The position numbers and the translations under genes were made by a program. This document shows, in pieces, positions 9,109-19,291 of a stretch of 64,000 bases of DNA. Origin of the DNA: Curtobacterium flaccumfaciens. Its GTDB lineage: Bacteria > Actinomycetota > Actinomycetes > Actinomycetales > Microbacteriaceae. Location of the stretch: contig CP121450.1 in NCBI GenBank assembly GCA_029689965.1, forward strand, positions 1,364,001 through 1,428,000, in the 5' to 3' direction. The notes under the pieces are model-generated. The model made no database searches. It had not been told where the DNA came from and was given only the letters and a program-made list of their open reading frames with translations. The stretch's first letter is position 1. Each line of letters opens with the position of its first letter.

Positions 9109-10019
9109 TCAGGCGCGTCCGAGCCGATGGAGGACGGCGGCGCGGACGACCTCGAGCGCGGCTTCCGCGGCCAGCGAGAGCGGCTGGCCGTCCGGTGTCG
9201 CGAGGGCGAGCGCGGTGACGAGGGACGGGTCGACGATGCGGTAGAGCCGGACGGCGTCCCGTGGGAACATCGACTCCGCGGCGGCCTTCGGCAGCACGGT
9301 CATGCCGAGTCCCAGCTCCACCGCCTCGGCGAGCGGACGTGTGTGGTCGAGTTCGACGACGACGTCGAGCGTCAGCCCCGCGTGCGCGAACGCCTGCTCG
9401 AGGGACCGCCGCACGGTGTGCGTCTGGTTCGGCATGATGAACTGCGCCGTGGCGAGGGCCGCCAGGGGGACAGAATGGTCGGTGCTGCCGGGGATCTCCT
9501 GCCAGCGCGGTGCGACGAGGTACAGCTTCCTCGGTCGTCAATCGCTCGAACCGCACACCGCGGACGGGGCCGGGTTCGTAGATGAGGGCGGCGTCGATCT
9601 GCCCATGGTGAGCGCCTGGCTGTGGATCACGGTCAGGGTCTCTACTACTCGCGTGACGATCCGGGGTGCTGCGACCGGATGGACTGCAGGATCGGCACGA
9701 CCATCGTGCTGGCGAGGCTGTAGCTGGCGAGGCCGAGGGTGACGATGCCGCCCGGGCTGGTGGCGCCGCTGACGATCTCGTCGCGCGCGGACTCCTCGAG
9801 CCGGAGGATGCCCTTCGCGTAGCGGTAGAGCGCCAGACCGGCTGGTGTCGGGACGACGCCCTTGCGGCTCCGGAGCAGCAGCTGCTGGCCGAACTCCTGT
9901 TCCAACGCGGACACGTGCTGGCTCAGCGCCGGCTGCGCGAGGTGCAGCACCGCGGCGGCACGCGTGATCGCACCGCAGTCGACCACGGTGACGAAGTAGG
10001 AAAGGCGTCGAGTTTCCAT
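9109..10019 (-). CDS. LysR family transcriptional regulator (three indels)
   Basis: The N-terminal winged helix is intact: METRRLSYFVTVVDCGAI, then AAAVLHLAQPALSQHVSALE. The linker helix and the start of the effector domain follow. The C-terminal third is in another frame, with GLGMTVLPKAAAE typical of the family. Between them the frame changes three times: near 9662 (GGG to GG), near 9608 (GGGG to GGG) and at 9527-9528 (one extra base, GAGCT read as GAAGCT on the coding strand). The restored length is 303 residues. It is divergent from pxpA and probably controls that operon through the palindrome at 10047-10065. Confidence 0.85.
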
Positions 10020-10046
10020 ATGTGATCAGCGATGGTACCGGACTTT

Positions 10047-10065
10047 CCATAAGGCCAATTTATGG
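10047..10065. promoter_or_regulatory. LysR-type operator between lysR and pxpA
   Basis: The inverted repeat CCATAA-(7)-TTATGG sits in an AT-rich island, unusual for this GC-rich sequence, 28 bases from the lysR start and about 80 bases before pxpA. Position and shape fit a shared LysR-type operator for both divergent transcripts. Confidence 0.6.
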
Positions 10066-10146
10066 TGGCATTCCATCTCGATATTGGCCGAAACGGCGCG
10101 ACGTCGTTTGACTTGACGGCAATCGACGACACGACGGAGGTGCCTT

Positions 10147-10935
10147 GTGACGGGCAGGAAGATCGATCTCCTCGCCGACCTCGGCGAGGGTTTCGGGGCG
10201 TACCGGATCGGCGACGACGAGGCACTCCTCGAACTCGTGACCTCCGCGAACATCGCGTGCGGGTTCCACGCCGGTGACCCGCAGGTGATGGACGCCACGG
10301 TGGGCGGATGCGTCCGTCGCGGTGTCGGCATCGGCGCACACCCAAGCTTCCCCGACCTGGTGGGCTTCGGCCGTCGCGCGATGGACCTCACCGCGGAGCA
10401 GGTCCGGACGGACACGCTCTACCAGCTCGGCGCACTGGACGCCTTCGCCCGCGCGCACGGCACCCGCGTGACGCACCTCTGCCCGCACGGCAAGCTCGGC
10501 AACCTCGTGATCGTGCGCGAGGACTACGCGCAGGCCGTCGTGGACGCGATCGTGCAGTACGACAGCTCGATCGTGGTCGTCACCCAGCCCGGCGAGGTGC
10601 AGCGAGCCGCGGAGCGCGCCGGCATCCGGATCGCCATGGTCGCGGCGATCGACCGGAACTTCGAAGACGACGGCACCCTCACGCCCCGTTCGCACCCCGA
10701 CGCGATGGTGCACGACGTCGACCAGATCGTCGAACGCACCGTCAGGATGGTCCGCGACGGCGTGCTGCGGTCGCGGACCGGCGTCGACATCCCCATGGTG
10801 GTCGACTCCGTGCTCCTGCACGGCGACGGGCCGGAGGCGCTCACCGTCGCCAGGCGTGTCCGCGACGCCCTGCTGGCCGTCGGCGTGGAACTGGCGCCGC
10901 TCGCACGGATCGTGGAGGCGAGGGCAGCGGCGTGA
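10147..10935 (+). CDS. pxpA: 5-oxoprolinase subunit A (LamB/YcsF family)
   Basis: A 262-residue protein of the LamB/YcsF family, the subunit that in the PxpABC complex helps open the lactam ring of 5-oxoproline using ATP to give glutamate. Family motifs include the start IDLLADLGEGFGAYRIGDD, ANIACGFHAGDP, GAHPSFPD, CPHGKLGN and the late VLLHGDGP. It starts at GTG 10147. It is the first gene of a run of 16 coupled genes and its stop overlaps the next start (GTGA). The frame is intact. Other lactams as substrate are possible, because homologues are often annotated only by similarity. Confidence 0.85.
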   Translation: MTGRKIDLLADLGEGFGAYRIGDDEALLELVTSANIACGFHAGDPQVMDATVGGCVRRGVGIGAHPSFPDLVGFGRRAMDLTAEQVRTDTLYQLGALDAFARAHGTRVTHLCPHGKLGNLVIVREDYAQAVVDAIVQYDSSIVVVTQPGEVQRAAERAGIRIAMVAAIDRNFEDDGTLTPRSHPDAMVHDVDQIVERTVRMVRDGVLRSRTGVDIPMVVDSVLLHGDGPEALTVARRVRDALLAVGVELAPLARIVEARAAA

Positions 10936-11695
10936 GAGCGGTCGAGATCGCGCCGTGCGGCGAGGGCGCCGTCAGGGTGCTGTTCCCCGGGAACGACCCG
11001 GAGGAGCAGTGGTCGTGCGTGCACCGGGTCGCGGAGCGCTTCGCGTCCGTGCCGCTGGAGGGCGTGTACGGGGCGGTCCCGACCTACGACTCGATCCTGG
11101 TCGAGTTCGATCCGGTGGTCCACGCGTTCGCGACCGTCGAGCCCCTCGTCCGTCTGGTCGCCGAAGCGGCGCTGGAGGGCCGGGGACCGGCTTCGACAGG
11201 ACACCCCGTCCGCGCTCCGCGCGCGTTCACCCTCCCTGTCGTCTACGGCGGCGAACACGGACCGGACCTCGGCTTCGTCGCGGAGCACCTCGGCCTCGAC
11301 GAGCAGTCCGTCATCGACCTGCACACCGCGGGCACGTACGTCGTCCGCTGCCTCGGCGGACCGGCGGGATCCTGCATGACCGACGGTCCGGCGTTCTCTG
11401 CGCCGATCCCCAGGCTGCCGGACCCCCGGCTTGAGGTGCCGCCGAACGCGGTCTCCGTCGCCGGGGCGCAGGGCGTCGTCGGACCGGTGCGGTCGCCGAG
11501 CGGCTGGCGTCTGATCGGGCTGAGTCCGGTGCAGGTCATGGACAGGGACACCGAGGAACTCGTGCCGTACCGTCCAGGGACGTCATCCGCTTCCGGGCCA
11601 TCGCGGCCGACGAGTGGGACGCGCTCGCCGACACCCGTCTGTGGCAGCTCGCCGAGCCGCTCCGCGACCCGACGCCGGCCGAGACCGCCGCATGA
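10932..11695 (+). CDS. pxpB: 5-oxoprolinase subunit B (KipI-like)
   Basis: Restored to 254 residues, this is the allophanate-hydrolase-subunit-1-like partner of PxpC. Seen are IAPCGEGAVRVLF at the start, VPTYDSILVEFDP, the PVVYGGEHGPDL segment, the glycine-rich stretch with GSC (mid-protein) and GWRLIGLSP near the end. The frame changes near 11578, where CCAGGGGACG has lost a G; restoring it gives RPGDVIRF, the expected motif. The start GTG overlaps pxpA by four bases and the stop overlaps the pxpC start. Confidence 0.85.
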
Positions 11696-12708
11696 ACGTC
11701 ATCAGTGCCGGGATGGCGGTCGTCACCGACCTCGGCCGCCACGCGGGACCGTCCATCGGGCTCTCCGTCAACGGGGCGCTCGACCAGCACGCCGCACGCA
11801 CCGCCAACGTCCTGGTCGGCAACGACGACCGCGCCGCCCTGGTCGAGGTGACCGCGAGCGAGGTCGTCGTCGAGTTCGACCACGACCAGGTAGTCGCCGT
11901 CACCGGAGCGCAGGCGCTCGTGCTTGTCGACGACGACGTCGCCCCGTGAACGGCCCCGTCGGGGTGCCCGCGGGGAGCGTGCTCACCGTGCGGGTGCTCG
12001 ACCAGGGCGTCCGGACCTACCTCGCGGTGCGCGGCGGTCTCGACGTCCCGACGTTGCTCGGCAGCTGCGCTCCGGACACGATGATCGGGTTCGGCGTCCG
12101 GCTCGCCCCGGCACCGCCGTCGCCGAACGATCGCGCGGCCCTCAGCTCGTCAACCCGTTCTACGGCAGGCCCGTCTTCGTACTCGGCGCCCCCGGCCCGC
12201 GCTGGACCCCGCGACCGGTCATCGACGTCACCGACGGCCCGGACGTGCACGAGTTCGGGACAGCGCCGAGCGTCTCTACGGGCAGGACTTCGAGGTGAGC
12301 TCGCGGAGCAACCACGTCGGCCTGCGGCTGTCCGGAACGCCACCGGTGCGATCGTCGAGCGCCGAGGTGCTCTCGCGGGGCGTCCCCGTCGGTGCCGTCG
12401 AGGTGCCGTCGCCCAGCGACCTCCTCGTCCTGCACCGCGGACGCGGCGTGACCGCCGGCTACCCCGTTCTCGCGGTGCTGACCACCGCCTCGCTCGACGT
12501 CATGGCACAGGTCCGGCCCGGTCAGCAGGTCCGGTTCCGGCCGACGACCGTGCGCGAGGCACGTGCCGAGCACCTCGCGAGGACCGTCGCACTCGACCGG
12601 CTGCGCACCCGCTGCTGGAGCGCACTCGAATCCGTCGGCCTCCGGGGCTTCGGCCTCGGACGACCGAACCCGACCACGCCGTCCCACCCAGAAGGAGTAA
12701 TCCCGTGA
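11692..12708 (+). CDS. pxpC: 5-oxoprolinase subunit C (KipA-like; three frameshifts)
   Basis: The biotin-dependent-carboxyltransferase-like (allophanate hydrolase subunit 2) component, 339 residues when restored. Pieces in order: SVNGALDQHAARTANVLVGN at the N-terminus, TVRVLDQGVRTYLAVRGGLD, PVFVLGAPGP, then RSNHVGLRLSG and GYPVLAVLT. Frames change near 11945 and 12116 (each a C run of five read as four) and near 12259 (GGGG read as GGG). PxpB and PxpC normally form a heteromer with PxpA. The stop overlaps the next gene's GTG. Confidence 0.85.
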
Positions 12709-13381
12709 TCCACGTCCACACCCGCATCGACCGCCCCTCCGCCGACAGCGTCCGTCGGCTGGCGGTGTTCTCCTCGGCGACGATCCACGAAGCGCAGGGC
12801 CGCAAGGGAGCGCTCTCGCACCGGATCAAGCCGATCGACCGGTCGATGTCGTTCTGCGCCCCGCCGTGCCCGTGCAGGCGAGTCCCGGCGACAACATCAT
12901 GGTGCAGGTCGGCATCACGTACGCCGAACCGGGCGACGTCGTCATCGTTGCCGCCGGTGAACTCGAGCAGTCCGGCTCGTTCGGCGACGTCCTCGCCACG
13001 GCGTCGAAGTCGAAGGGCCTCGCCGCGTTCGTCACCGACTCAGGCGTCCGCGACAGCGCCGACATCATCGAGCTGGGCTTCCCGGTGTTCTCGCGCACGG
13101 TTTGCATCGAGGGCACGGTCAAGGAGACCCTCGGCACGGTGAACCAGGCGATCGTCGTCGGTGGGCAGGTCGTCCGCCCCGGTGACCTGCTCCGCGGCGA
13201 CGCGGACGGCGTCGTCGTCGTGCGCAAGGAGGAGATCGAGGACGTCATCTCCGCCTGCCAGGCACGCGAGGACCACGAGGCCGAGCTGCGCGAACGGCAC
13301 CGCCGGCAGGAGGGCAGCGTCGCGGAGCTGCACGGACTCGTCGAGAAGCTCCGCGCCAAGGGACTGGTGGTCGAGGAGTGA
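12705..13381 (+). CDS. RraA-like aldolase/decarboxylase
   Basis: A 225-residue protein (restored) of the RraA/HMG-aldolase superfamily. Catabolic members cleave 4-hydroxy-4-methyl-2-oxoglutarate-type acids or decarboxylate oxaloacetate. Visible are SSATIHEAQGRKGAL at the N-terminus, PGDNIMVQVGITYAEPGDV, the ligand region FVTDSGVRD and GDLLRGDADGVVVV near the C-terminus. A charged helical tail of about 45 residues follows. A C run near 12858 is one base short. It starts at GTG 12705 behind GAAGGAG and overlaps pxpC. Within this operon, a role in splitting a hydroxy-keto-acid intermediate is plausible but unproven. Confidence 0.75.
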
Positions 13382-14517
13382 GCCGCGGCACCACCCTCCT
13401 CGCCGCCCGCCGTGATCGGCTCCTGGGGGTCATGGTTGCAGGCGGTGCCGACGCGGTCGTGGTCGAGGGGCCGGGTGCGATCGCGTTCCTGACCGACCTG
13501 GACGTTCGTTCGTTCTCCGACCGGTCCGTCCTCGCGACGGTCACCGCCGACGGTGCAGCCGAGGTGGTCGTCTCCGCAGCCGACCGGTGGCGCGTCGACG
13601 GTCTACCGGTGCAGGACACCGTGACCGTGTGGGCCGTCGGAGCTGACGCGAGCGACGCCCGTCGCGACGCCCGGGCTGCCGCCGTCGCGCGCGCCACCGC
13701 CGGCCATGCCCGCGTCGCGTTCCCGGTCGGGTCCGCGCACGCCCACGGGGCCGACGACGTCGCGGATTCCGAGCAGCTCGTCGCCGAGGCGGCGACGGTG
13801 CTCGACGCCGACGCGATCCGCCGGGTCCGCGCCGCCGTCGACCTGGCCGACATCGGGTACACCGCGATCGTTGACCGCATGCACCCCGAGCTCCGGGTCC
13901 TCGAGATCGTCCGGAACGTCGACCGGTCCCTGCGCGCAGCCGGTGGTGGCGGCTGGTGGTCGCCGACGGAGAACCCAGCGACCACCTCGATGCTGCCGTA
14001 CTCCTCGCACGACGCGATCGCGGTCCTCCTGGATCGACGTGTCGACGACGGCGTCCTCGACAGGACCGCACTGCTGCCCTTCGTGCTGCACCCGCTGTCC
14101 GAACTGCACACGGGGGCCGCCGGCACGACCATCACGTTCTGCCCGCCGGACGCTGCGACCCGCTCGGCGTCGGAGCGACTCGGCGACGCGATCCGAGCCG
14201 CCGTCGACGCGGTGCGTCCCGGCGCGGTCGGCTCCGAGGTGCACGCCGCGTTCAGCCGGGTCATCGGTGCTGACGTCGCGGACGTGGACCGCGATCAGGT
14301 CGTCGGGCACACGCTCGGCACCGGGCCGATCGGCCCTGTGCTCGCCGCCGGGTCCGACCACGTGGTCCAGCCGGGTTCGGCGTTCACGATCCGGGGACAC
14401 CTGCACCCGGCGGACCCGACACGGCAGGGCATCGCGTTCCAGACCTCCGTCCTCGTCGGCGACGACGGCCCCGAGGTGCTGGACCGCGTCCCGATGCGAC
14501 TGATCGAGCTCTACTGA
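13378..14517 (+). CDS. M24-fold protein, metal site apparently lost
   Basis: A 379-residue, single-frame protein with the creatinase/aminopeptidase-P layout: an N-terminal domain of about 140 residues and a pita-bread-like C-terminal domain. Of the usual five metal ligands only the histidine in GHTLGTGPIG is evident. The Asp-Asp pair is not seen, and the final acidic position reads FQTSVLVGDDGPEVL with Gln where Glu is expected. It may be a pseudoenzyme or use different chemistry; ectoine hydrolases belong to the same fold, but I see no specific support for that. The start GTG overlaps the RraA-like gene by four bases. Confidence 0.65.
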   Translation: MSRGTTLLAARRDRLLGVMVAGGADAVVVEGPGAIAFLTDLDVRSFSDRSVLATVTADGAAEVVVSAADRWRVDGLPVQDTVTVWAVGADASDARRDARAAAVARATAGHARVAFPVGSAHAHGADDVADSEQLVAEAATVLDADAIRRVRAAVDLADIGYTAIVDRMHPELRVLEIVRNVDRSLRAAGGGGWWSPTENPATTSMLPYSSHDAIAVLLDRRVDDGVLDRTALLPFVLHPLSELHTGAAGTTITFCPPDAATRSASERLGDAIRAAVDAVRPGAVGSEVHAAFSRVIGADVADVDRDQVVGHTLGTGPIGPVLAAGSDHVVQPGSAFTIRGHLHPADPTRQGIAFQTSVLVGDDGPEVLDRVPMRLIELY

Positions 14518-15313
14518 TGGAGGCCACGACCGTGACAGCAACACCGTCCACCGAACTCCGCGACGGCGTCACCATGCCCCTGGTCGGGTTCGGCACCCAC
14601 CCGCTCCGCGGCCGGCCGGCGACCGAGGCCGTGCTGCAGGCACTGGAGACCGGGTACCGCAGCGTCGACACCGCAGCGCGGTACCGCAACGAGGACGCGG
14701 TCGGCGCCGCGCTGCGCGAGTCGCCGGTCCCGCGGTCCGAGGTGTTCGTCACCACGAAGCTGCCGCCGGACTCCGTCGGCATCGAGCGCGAGATGCTCGA
14801 GACGAGCCTCGCTGCGCTCGGCCTCGACCAGGTCGACCTGTGGTTGCTGCACTGGCCGCCGGGCGGGAGTGCCGGAACGTCGGCCTGGAGGCGCATGGTC
14901 GCGCTCCGCGACGAGGGGCTCGTCCGCGCGGTGGGCGTCAGCAACTTCCGGATCGCGCAGCTCGACGAGCTGCACCGCGCGACCGGCGAGTACCCGGCGC
15001 TCGTGCAGCGACAGTGGAGCCCGGTGCACTTCAGTCCGCGCTACCTCGCCGAGTGCACTGCGCGCGGCGTCGCGGTCGGCGCGCACAGCCCGCTCCGGAG
15101 CGCGCGCCTCGACGACCCGTCCTGGTCAGGGTCGCGGACGCCCACGGCGTCGGCGTGCCGCAGGTCATCGTCCGATGGAACGTGCAGCACGGCGTCGCCG
15201 TCCTCCCGAAGTCCGCGAACCCGGAGCGCATGCGCACCAACCTCGACGTCACGGGCTTCCGGCTCACCGACGACGAGATCGCCGCGATCGACGCGTTGAG
15301 CGAGCTCGAGTGA
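14517..15313 (+). CDS. aldo/keto reductase
   Basis: A NADPH-dependent carbonyl reductase, 265 residues restored, of the short prostaglandin-F-synthase/2,5-diketogluconate-reductase type. The catalytic tetrad is visible: Asp51 (DTAARY), Tyr56, Lys81 (TTKL) and His112 (LLHWP). Cofactor segments GVSNF and LPKSANPERM are also present. The frame changes near 15121, where GACCCCGTC has lost a C, before VRVADAHGV. It overlaps the M24 gene stop by one base (TGATG) and the next GTG by four. Related enzymes reduce diketo-sugar acids, which suits the neighbouring dehydrogenases. Confidence 0.85.
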
Positions 15314-16265
15314 CCGGCCGGTCCGCCGACCCCACCATCGCCGTGATCGGCCTCGGGCCGATGGGTGCCCCGGTCGCCGGCCACCTCGCCGGGGCCGGGC
15401 ACCGGACATCGGTGTGGAACCGCACGGCATCGGTGGCGGAGCAGCTCGCGTCATCCGCGGCCGGCTCTGCGATGCGAGCGGTGCCGGAACCCGGGGACCT
15501 CGTCGCCGAGGTGGTGTTCACCGCCCTGCCCGACGTGGAGCAGTTCGACGCCGTCGTCGGCGATCCGGTGCTCGAGCGGTGGGCACGGACCGGCACACGC
15601 GTCGTCGTCGTGCTCTCGACCACGTCGGTCGACAAGGTCCGGGCGCTGGGAGAACGCCTCCGCCCGTACCGGATCACGGTGGTCGACGCGCCGATGAGCG
15701 GCGGTGACAGCGGCGCGCGGGCCGGCACGCTCAGCCTCATGGTGGGAGCGGACGATCGCACCTTCGCCGAGCTCGAACCCGTGTTCCGCGCGTTCGCCAC
15801 CACGGTGGAGCGGCTCGGCTGCTCGGTGCGGGCACCGCGGCGAAGCTGTGCAACCAGGTCGTCGTCGCCGGGACGCTCGCGGCGCTCGCCGAGGCGATCG
15901 AGCTGGCCGACGCCGCCGGACTCGACACGGTGCAGGTCGTCCGGGTGCTCGAGGGCGGTCTCGCGTCGAGCGCCGTCCTGCGTGCGAAGCAGCGGAACCT
16001 CGTCGACCACGACCACCGACCGGGTGGGAGCCTCCGCAACCAGGTGAAGGACCTGGACCACGCGCTCGCGCTCGCCGCATCGGTCGGCGCCTGGACTCCG
16101 CAGACCACCGCCGCACGTGCCACGTTCGGCACGGCGCTCGACGCCGGGATGGGCGACCTCGACCACAGCGCGGTGCAGGAGGTGCTGGTCCCGGCCGGGT
16201 CCTCGCATCGCTATGGATCCATCACGAAAGCCGATGGTTCCGCCAATGACTCCACGAATTCTTGA
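15310..16265 (+). CDS. beta-hydroxyacid dehydrogenase (3-HIBADH family)
   Basis: A 318-residue (restored) NAD(P)-dependent oxidoreductase with IAVIGLGPMGAPVA at the N-terminus, the substrate motif DAPMSGGDSGARAGTLSLMVG, and a catalytic-lysine region AAKLCNQVVV after the frame change near 15822. The family oxidises 3-hydroxyisobutyrate, tartronate-type or C4 sugar acids. The last residues are less conserved and the sequence ends at TGA 16263-16265. It overlaps the reductase upstream and lies 16 bases before the aminotransferase. Members such as LtnD act on threonate, a notable link to the OtnK/OtnC locus 20 kb away, but this is inference. Confidence 0.8.
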
Positions 16266-16281
16266 TCCTACGGTGATTCGC

Positions 16282-17532
16282 ATGACGGACTTCCCCCTCG
16301 CACCCCGCGTGCACCGCATCCAGGAGTCGCCGAGCGGCCTCGCCGCCGAGCGGGTCCGCCAGCTCCGCGCCGACGGGCGCCAGATCCTCGGTCTGACCGT
16401 CGGCGAGCCGGACTTCGACACTCCCCAGCACATCAAGGACGCCGCCGTCCGCGCGATGGAGGCGGGCGAGACGAAGTACACCTCCGTGAACGGGACGCCG
16501 GCGCTCCGTGCCGCGATCATCGACCGGATGGAACGGTGGACCGGGCACCGGTACGACGCGTCGGAGGTGACGGTCGGGGTCGGCGGCAAGCAGGTCATCG
16601 CGATGGCGCTGATGGCGACCGTCGAGGACGGCGAAGAGGTCGTCATCCCGGCTCCGTACTGGGTGTCCTACCCCGACATGGTGCTCCTCAACGGCGGCAC
16701 CCCGGTGGTCGTCGCGGCGAGTGAGGACGACGGCTTCAAGCTTACCCCGGACGCGCTCGAGGCGGCGATCACGCCGAGGACACGGTGGGTGATCCTCAAC
16801 ACGCCGAGCAACCCGACCGGCGCCACCTACACGCTCGACGAGCTGCGTGGCCTGGCGGACGTCGTCGCACGGCACCCCGGCGTCTTCGTCCTCACCGACG
16901 AGATCTACGACGAGATCAGCTACCTCGACGGCAAGACCCCGACCTTCGTCGAGGCGGCCCCGGAACTCGTCGACCGCGTCTTCGTCGCCAACGGGGTGTC
17001 GAAGACGTACGCGATGACCGGGTGGCGTGTCGGCTACGGCGTCGGCCCGCGCCCGCTCGTCCAAGCGATCAACAAGCTCGTGTCGCAGCTGTCCGTCATG
17101 CACGTCGTCGGTGAGCCAGGCCGCTGCGGCGGCTGCCCTCACCGGCGACCAGTCCTTCGTGTCCGAGTCGGTGCAGGTCTACCGGCGTCGACGCGACCTG
17201 TGCGTCGACGGGTTCAACGCGATCGACGGGCTCAGTGCGCGCACGCCGGACGGTGCGTTCTACCTGTACGTGAACTGTTCCGGCCTGATCGGCGCGACGA
17301 CGCCGGACGGCATCGTGCTCGACGACGACACCGCGGTCACGATGTACCTGCTCGAAGCGGCGTCCGTCGCCGTCGTGCAGGGTGCCGCGTACGGGCTCTC
17401 GCCCTACTTCCGGATCTCGTTCGCCACCGACGAGGAGACCCTGTCGGCCGCGATCGCCGCGATCCGCCGTGCGGTCGGGAACTCTCCCGGACGACCGCGG
17501 TCTCCGGTTCGGACGCCGGGGCCGTCCGATGA
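16282..17532 (+). CDS. class I/II aminotransferase (aspartate-type)
   Basis: A PLP enzyme of 416 residues (restored), transferring amino groups between an amino acid and a 2-oxo acid. Fold-type I motifs are clear: LTVGEPDFDTP, NTPSNPTG, DEIYDEISY and the PLP lysine in GVSKTYAMTGWRVGY. The arginine expected to hold the substrate carboxylate is in PYFRISFA. Two indels occur: an extra C near 17097 and a missing G near 17478, so the end returns to the original frame and stops over the start of the next gene. Aspartate is a natural candidate amino donor because aspartase is in the same operon. Confidence 0.85.
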   Translation: MTDFPLAPRVHRIQESPSGLAAERVRQLRADGRQILGLTVGEPDFDTPQHIKDAAVRAMEAGETKYTSVNGTPALRAAIIDRMERWTGHRYDASEVTVGVGGKQVIAMALMATVEDGEEVVIPAPYWVSYPDMVLLNGGTPVVVAASEDDGFKLTPDALEAAITPRTRWVILNTPSNPTGATYTLDELRGLADVVARHPGVFVLTDEIYDEISYLDGKTPTFVEAAPELVDRVFVANGVSKTYAMTGWRVGYGVGPRPLVQAINKLVSQLSVMHVVGEPGRCGGCPHRRPVLRVRVGAGLPASTRPVRRRVQRDRRAQCAHAGRCVLPVRELFRPDRRDDAGRHRARRRHRGHDVPARSGVRRRRAGCRVRALALLPDLVRHRRGDPVGRDRRDPPCGRELSRTTAVSGSDAGAVR

Positions 17533-18278
17533 GCACTGCGTACATCACCGGGGCCGGCTCGGAGCGCGGGATCGGTCGGCAGCTGGCCGGACGACTCGCC
17601 GCGGCGGGCTGGGACCTCGGACTCCTCGACCTCGACGAGGGAGCCGTCGCGGGGGTCGCCGACCAGCTCGCAGCGGAGCACCGGATCAGCGCGGTCGGCG
17701 CCGGTGTCGACGTCAGCGACGAACAGAGCGTCGACGATGCCGTCGTGCGGCTGGAGCAGGCGCTTCCCGCCGCCTCCGCCCTGGTGAACATCGCCGGCAT
17801 CAGCTCACCGGTGCCGTTCGACCAGCTGGACCTCGCGACCTGGCAGCGCGTGCTCGCCGTGAACGCCACCGGCACCTTCCTGATGAGCAAGCGGGTCGTG
17901 CCGGGCATGGTCGAACGCGGGTTCGGTCGCGTCGTCAACCTCGGGTCGACGGCCATGCAGAACGGTGGCGGCACCTACAGCAAGTCCGCCTACGCGGCGT
18001 CGAAGGGTGCCGTCGAGGGCTTCAGCCGCGCGTTGGCGCTGGAGACCGCAGCCCGCGGAGTCACGGTCAACGTCGTCGCTCCGGCGACGATCGACACCGA
18101 CATCATGGGCGGACGGATCACCGACGACCGGAAGCCGACGTTCCTCGCCCAGCTGCCCGTCGGACGGCTCGGGACCACGAGCGAGGTCGCGGCGCTGATC
18201 GAGTTCCTCGTCGGTGACGACGCCGGGTACATCACCGGGGCGACCGTGAACATCAACGGCGGGATCCGCATTGGCTGA
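17529..18278 (+). CDS. SDR family oxidoreductase (first of a paralogous pair)
   Basis: A 249-residue classical short-chain dehydrogenase in one frame. Cofactor motif TGAGSERGIGRQ, active-site serine in VVNLGSTAMQ, and Tyr-x-x-x-Lys in [12 protein letters not shown] are present. It closely resembles the SDR at 19292-20082: both share ERGIGR, SSPVPF, DTDIMGGR and DDRK, so they likely arose by duplication and act on related compounds. The ATG overlaps the aminotransferase stop by four bases, and the stop overlaps the TTG start of the isomerase-like gene. Confidence 0.88.
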   Translation: MSTAYITGAGSERGIGRQLAGRLAAAGWDLGLLDLDEGAVAGVADQLAAEHRISAVGAGVDVSDEQSVDDAVVRLEQALPAASALVNIAGISSPVPFDQLDLATWQRVLAVNATGTFLMSKRVVPGMVERGFGRVVNLGSTAMQNGGGTYSKSAYAASKGAVEGFSRALALETAARGVTVNVVAPATIDTDIMGGRITDDRKPTFLAQLPVGRLGTTSEVAALIEFLVGDDAGYITGATVNINGGIRIG

Positions 18279-19243
18279 CGCCGTCCCGGCCGCGTCCGCG
18301 GCACCGGCGACGATGTCGCCCACGGTGGCTGTCTTCTCCGCCGACACCTGGCCGATCGCCGGCGCCATGCTCCAGTTCCCGGGACCACCCGGGACGGCCG
18401 CAGCGTCACCGACGCCTCCGAGGCGGAGTGGGCAACGATTCTCCAGCCCGTCGTCCGAGCCGGTCACCGCTCGCTGGAGGTGCCCAGCGCCTGGCTGCGA
18501 CTCGGCGACCTCGAGCCGGCCCGCCTTCGGGCTTTCGGCGACGTGGTCCGCGACCTCGGCCTGACGCTCCCCGGCATCTCGGTGGTGCGCGAGAGCGTGC
18601 TGCACCCCGGCCACGGGGAATCGGCGCTCGCGTTCTCCCACCGCACCATCGACGCGGCCGCGGCACTCGGAGTCCCGGTCGTCTGCCTGGGCCCGCACGA
18701 TGCCCTGACGGCGGAGCAGCGGGCAGCGACGTGGTTCTGGACGGTCCCGGGCCGCAGCCGGACGACCCGGAGACGCGCGCGCTCGGCGTCGCGCGGTACC
18801 GGGAGCTCGGTCGCCACGCCGCGGAGGTCGGCGTCGAGATCTCGCTCGAGATGTACGAGGACACCTACCTCGGCACCGCGGACGACGCCGTCCGGTTCCT
18901 CGACGACATCGGCGTCGACGCGGTCGGTCTGAACCCGGACCTCGGCAACCTGATCCGCGGGCAGGGCCCCGTCGAGGCGTGGGCGTACCTGGTCGAACGC
19001 ACCCTGCCGCGGACGAACTACTGGCACGTGAAGAACTACGCGCGGCTCGAGGACCCCTCCCGCGGCATCGTGCTGACCCACCCCACGACGCTCGAACTCG
19101 GTGTCATCGACTACCGCCGAGCCGTCGCATCGGCGATCGAGCACGGGTTCAGCGGCGCGTTCGTCGTCGAGCACTACGGCGGGGACGGCCTGTCCGTCGG
19201 AGCCACCAACGAGCGCTACCTCCGCTCGATCCTCCCGGACTGA
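18271..19243 (+). CDS. TIM-barrel sugar isomerase/epimerase-like protein
   Basis: A 324-residue (restored) member of the xylose-isomerase-like/AP-endonuclease-2 superfamily, metal-dependent enzymes that isomerise or dehydrate sugars and inososes. Candidate metal ligands are Glu in SLEMYED, Asp in GLNPDLGN, His in NYWHVKNY and Glu in FVVEHYGG. Two frame changes (near 18382 and 18721) each fit one G lost from a run of four. It starts at TTG 18271, overlapping the SDR stop; this rare start is the first in frame. The exact reaction is not predictable. Confidence 0.75.
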
Positions 19244-19291
19244 CCACACCGGACCACCCGCCGGCACCGCCGCCGGCACCACGAAAGGACG

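Noticed and set aside
10308-13142. A 944-codon open frame through pxpA-pxpC and the RraA-like gene
   Set aside because: Its first 200 codons are an arginine-rich out-of-frame reading of pxpA. It only appears long because indels switch the true genes pxpB, pxpC and rraA into this frame.
10147-14517. Ectoine degradation cluster suggested by the M24 protein and aminotransferase
   Set aside because: The M24 metal ligands are largely missing and no deacetylase partner or ectoine transporter is present.
18271-19243. TIM-barrel protein as OtnI (2-oxo-tetronate isomerase)
   Set aside because: It is longer than OtnI, lacks the hydroxypyruvate-isomerase start pattern, and sits in a different operon from otnK and otnC.
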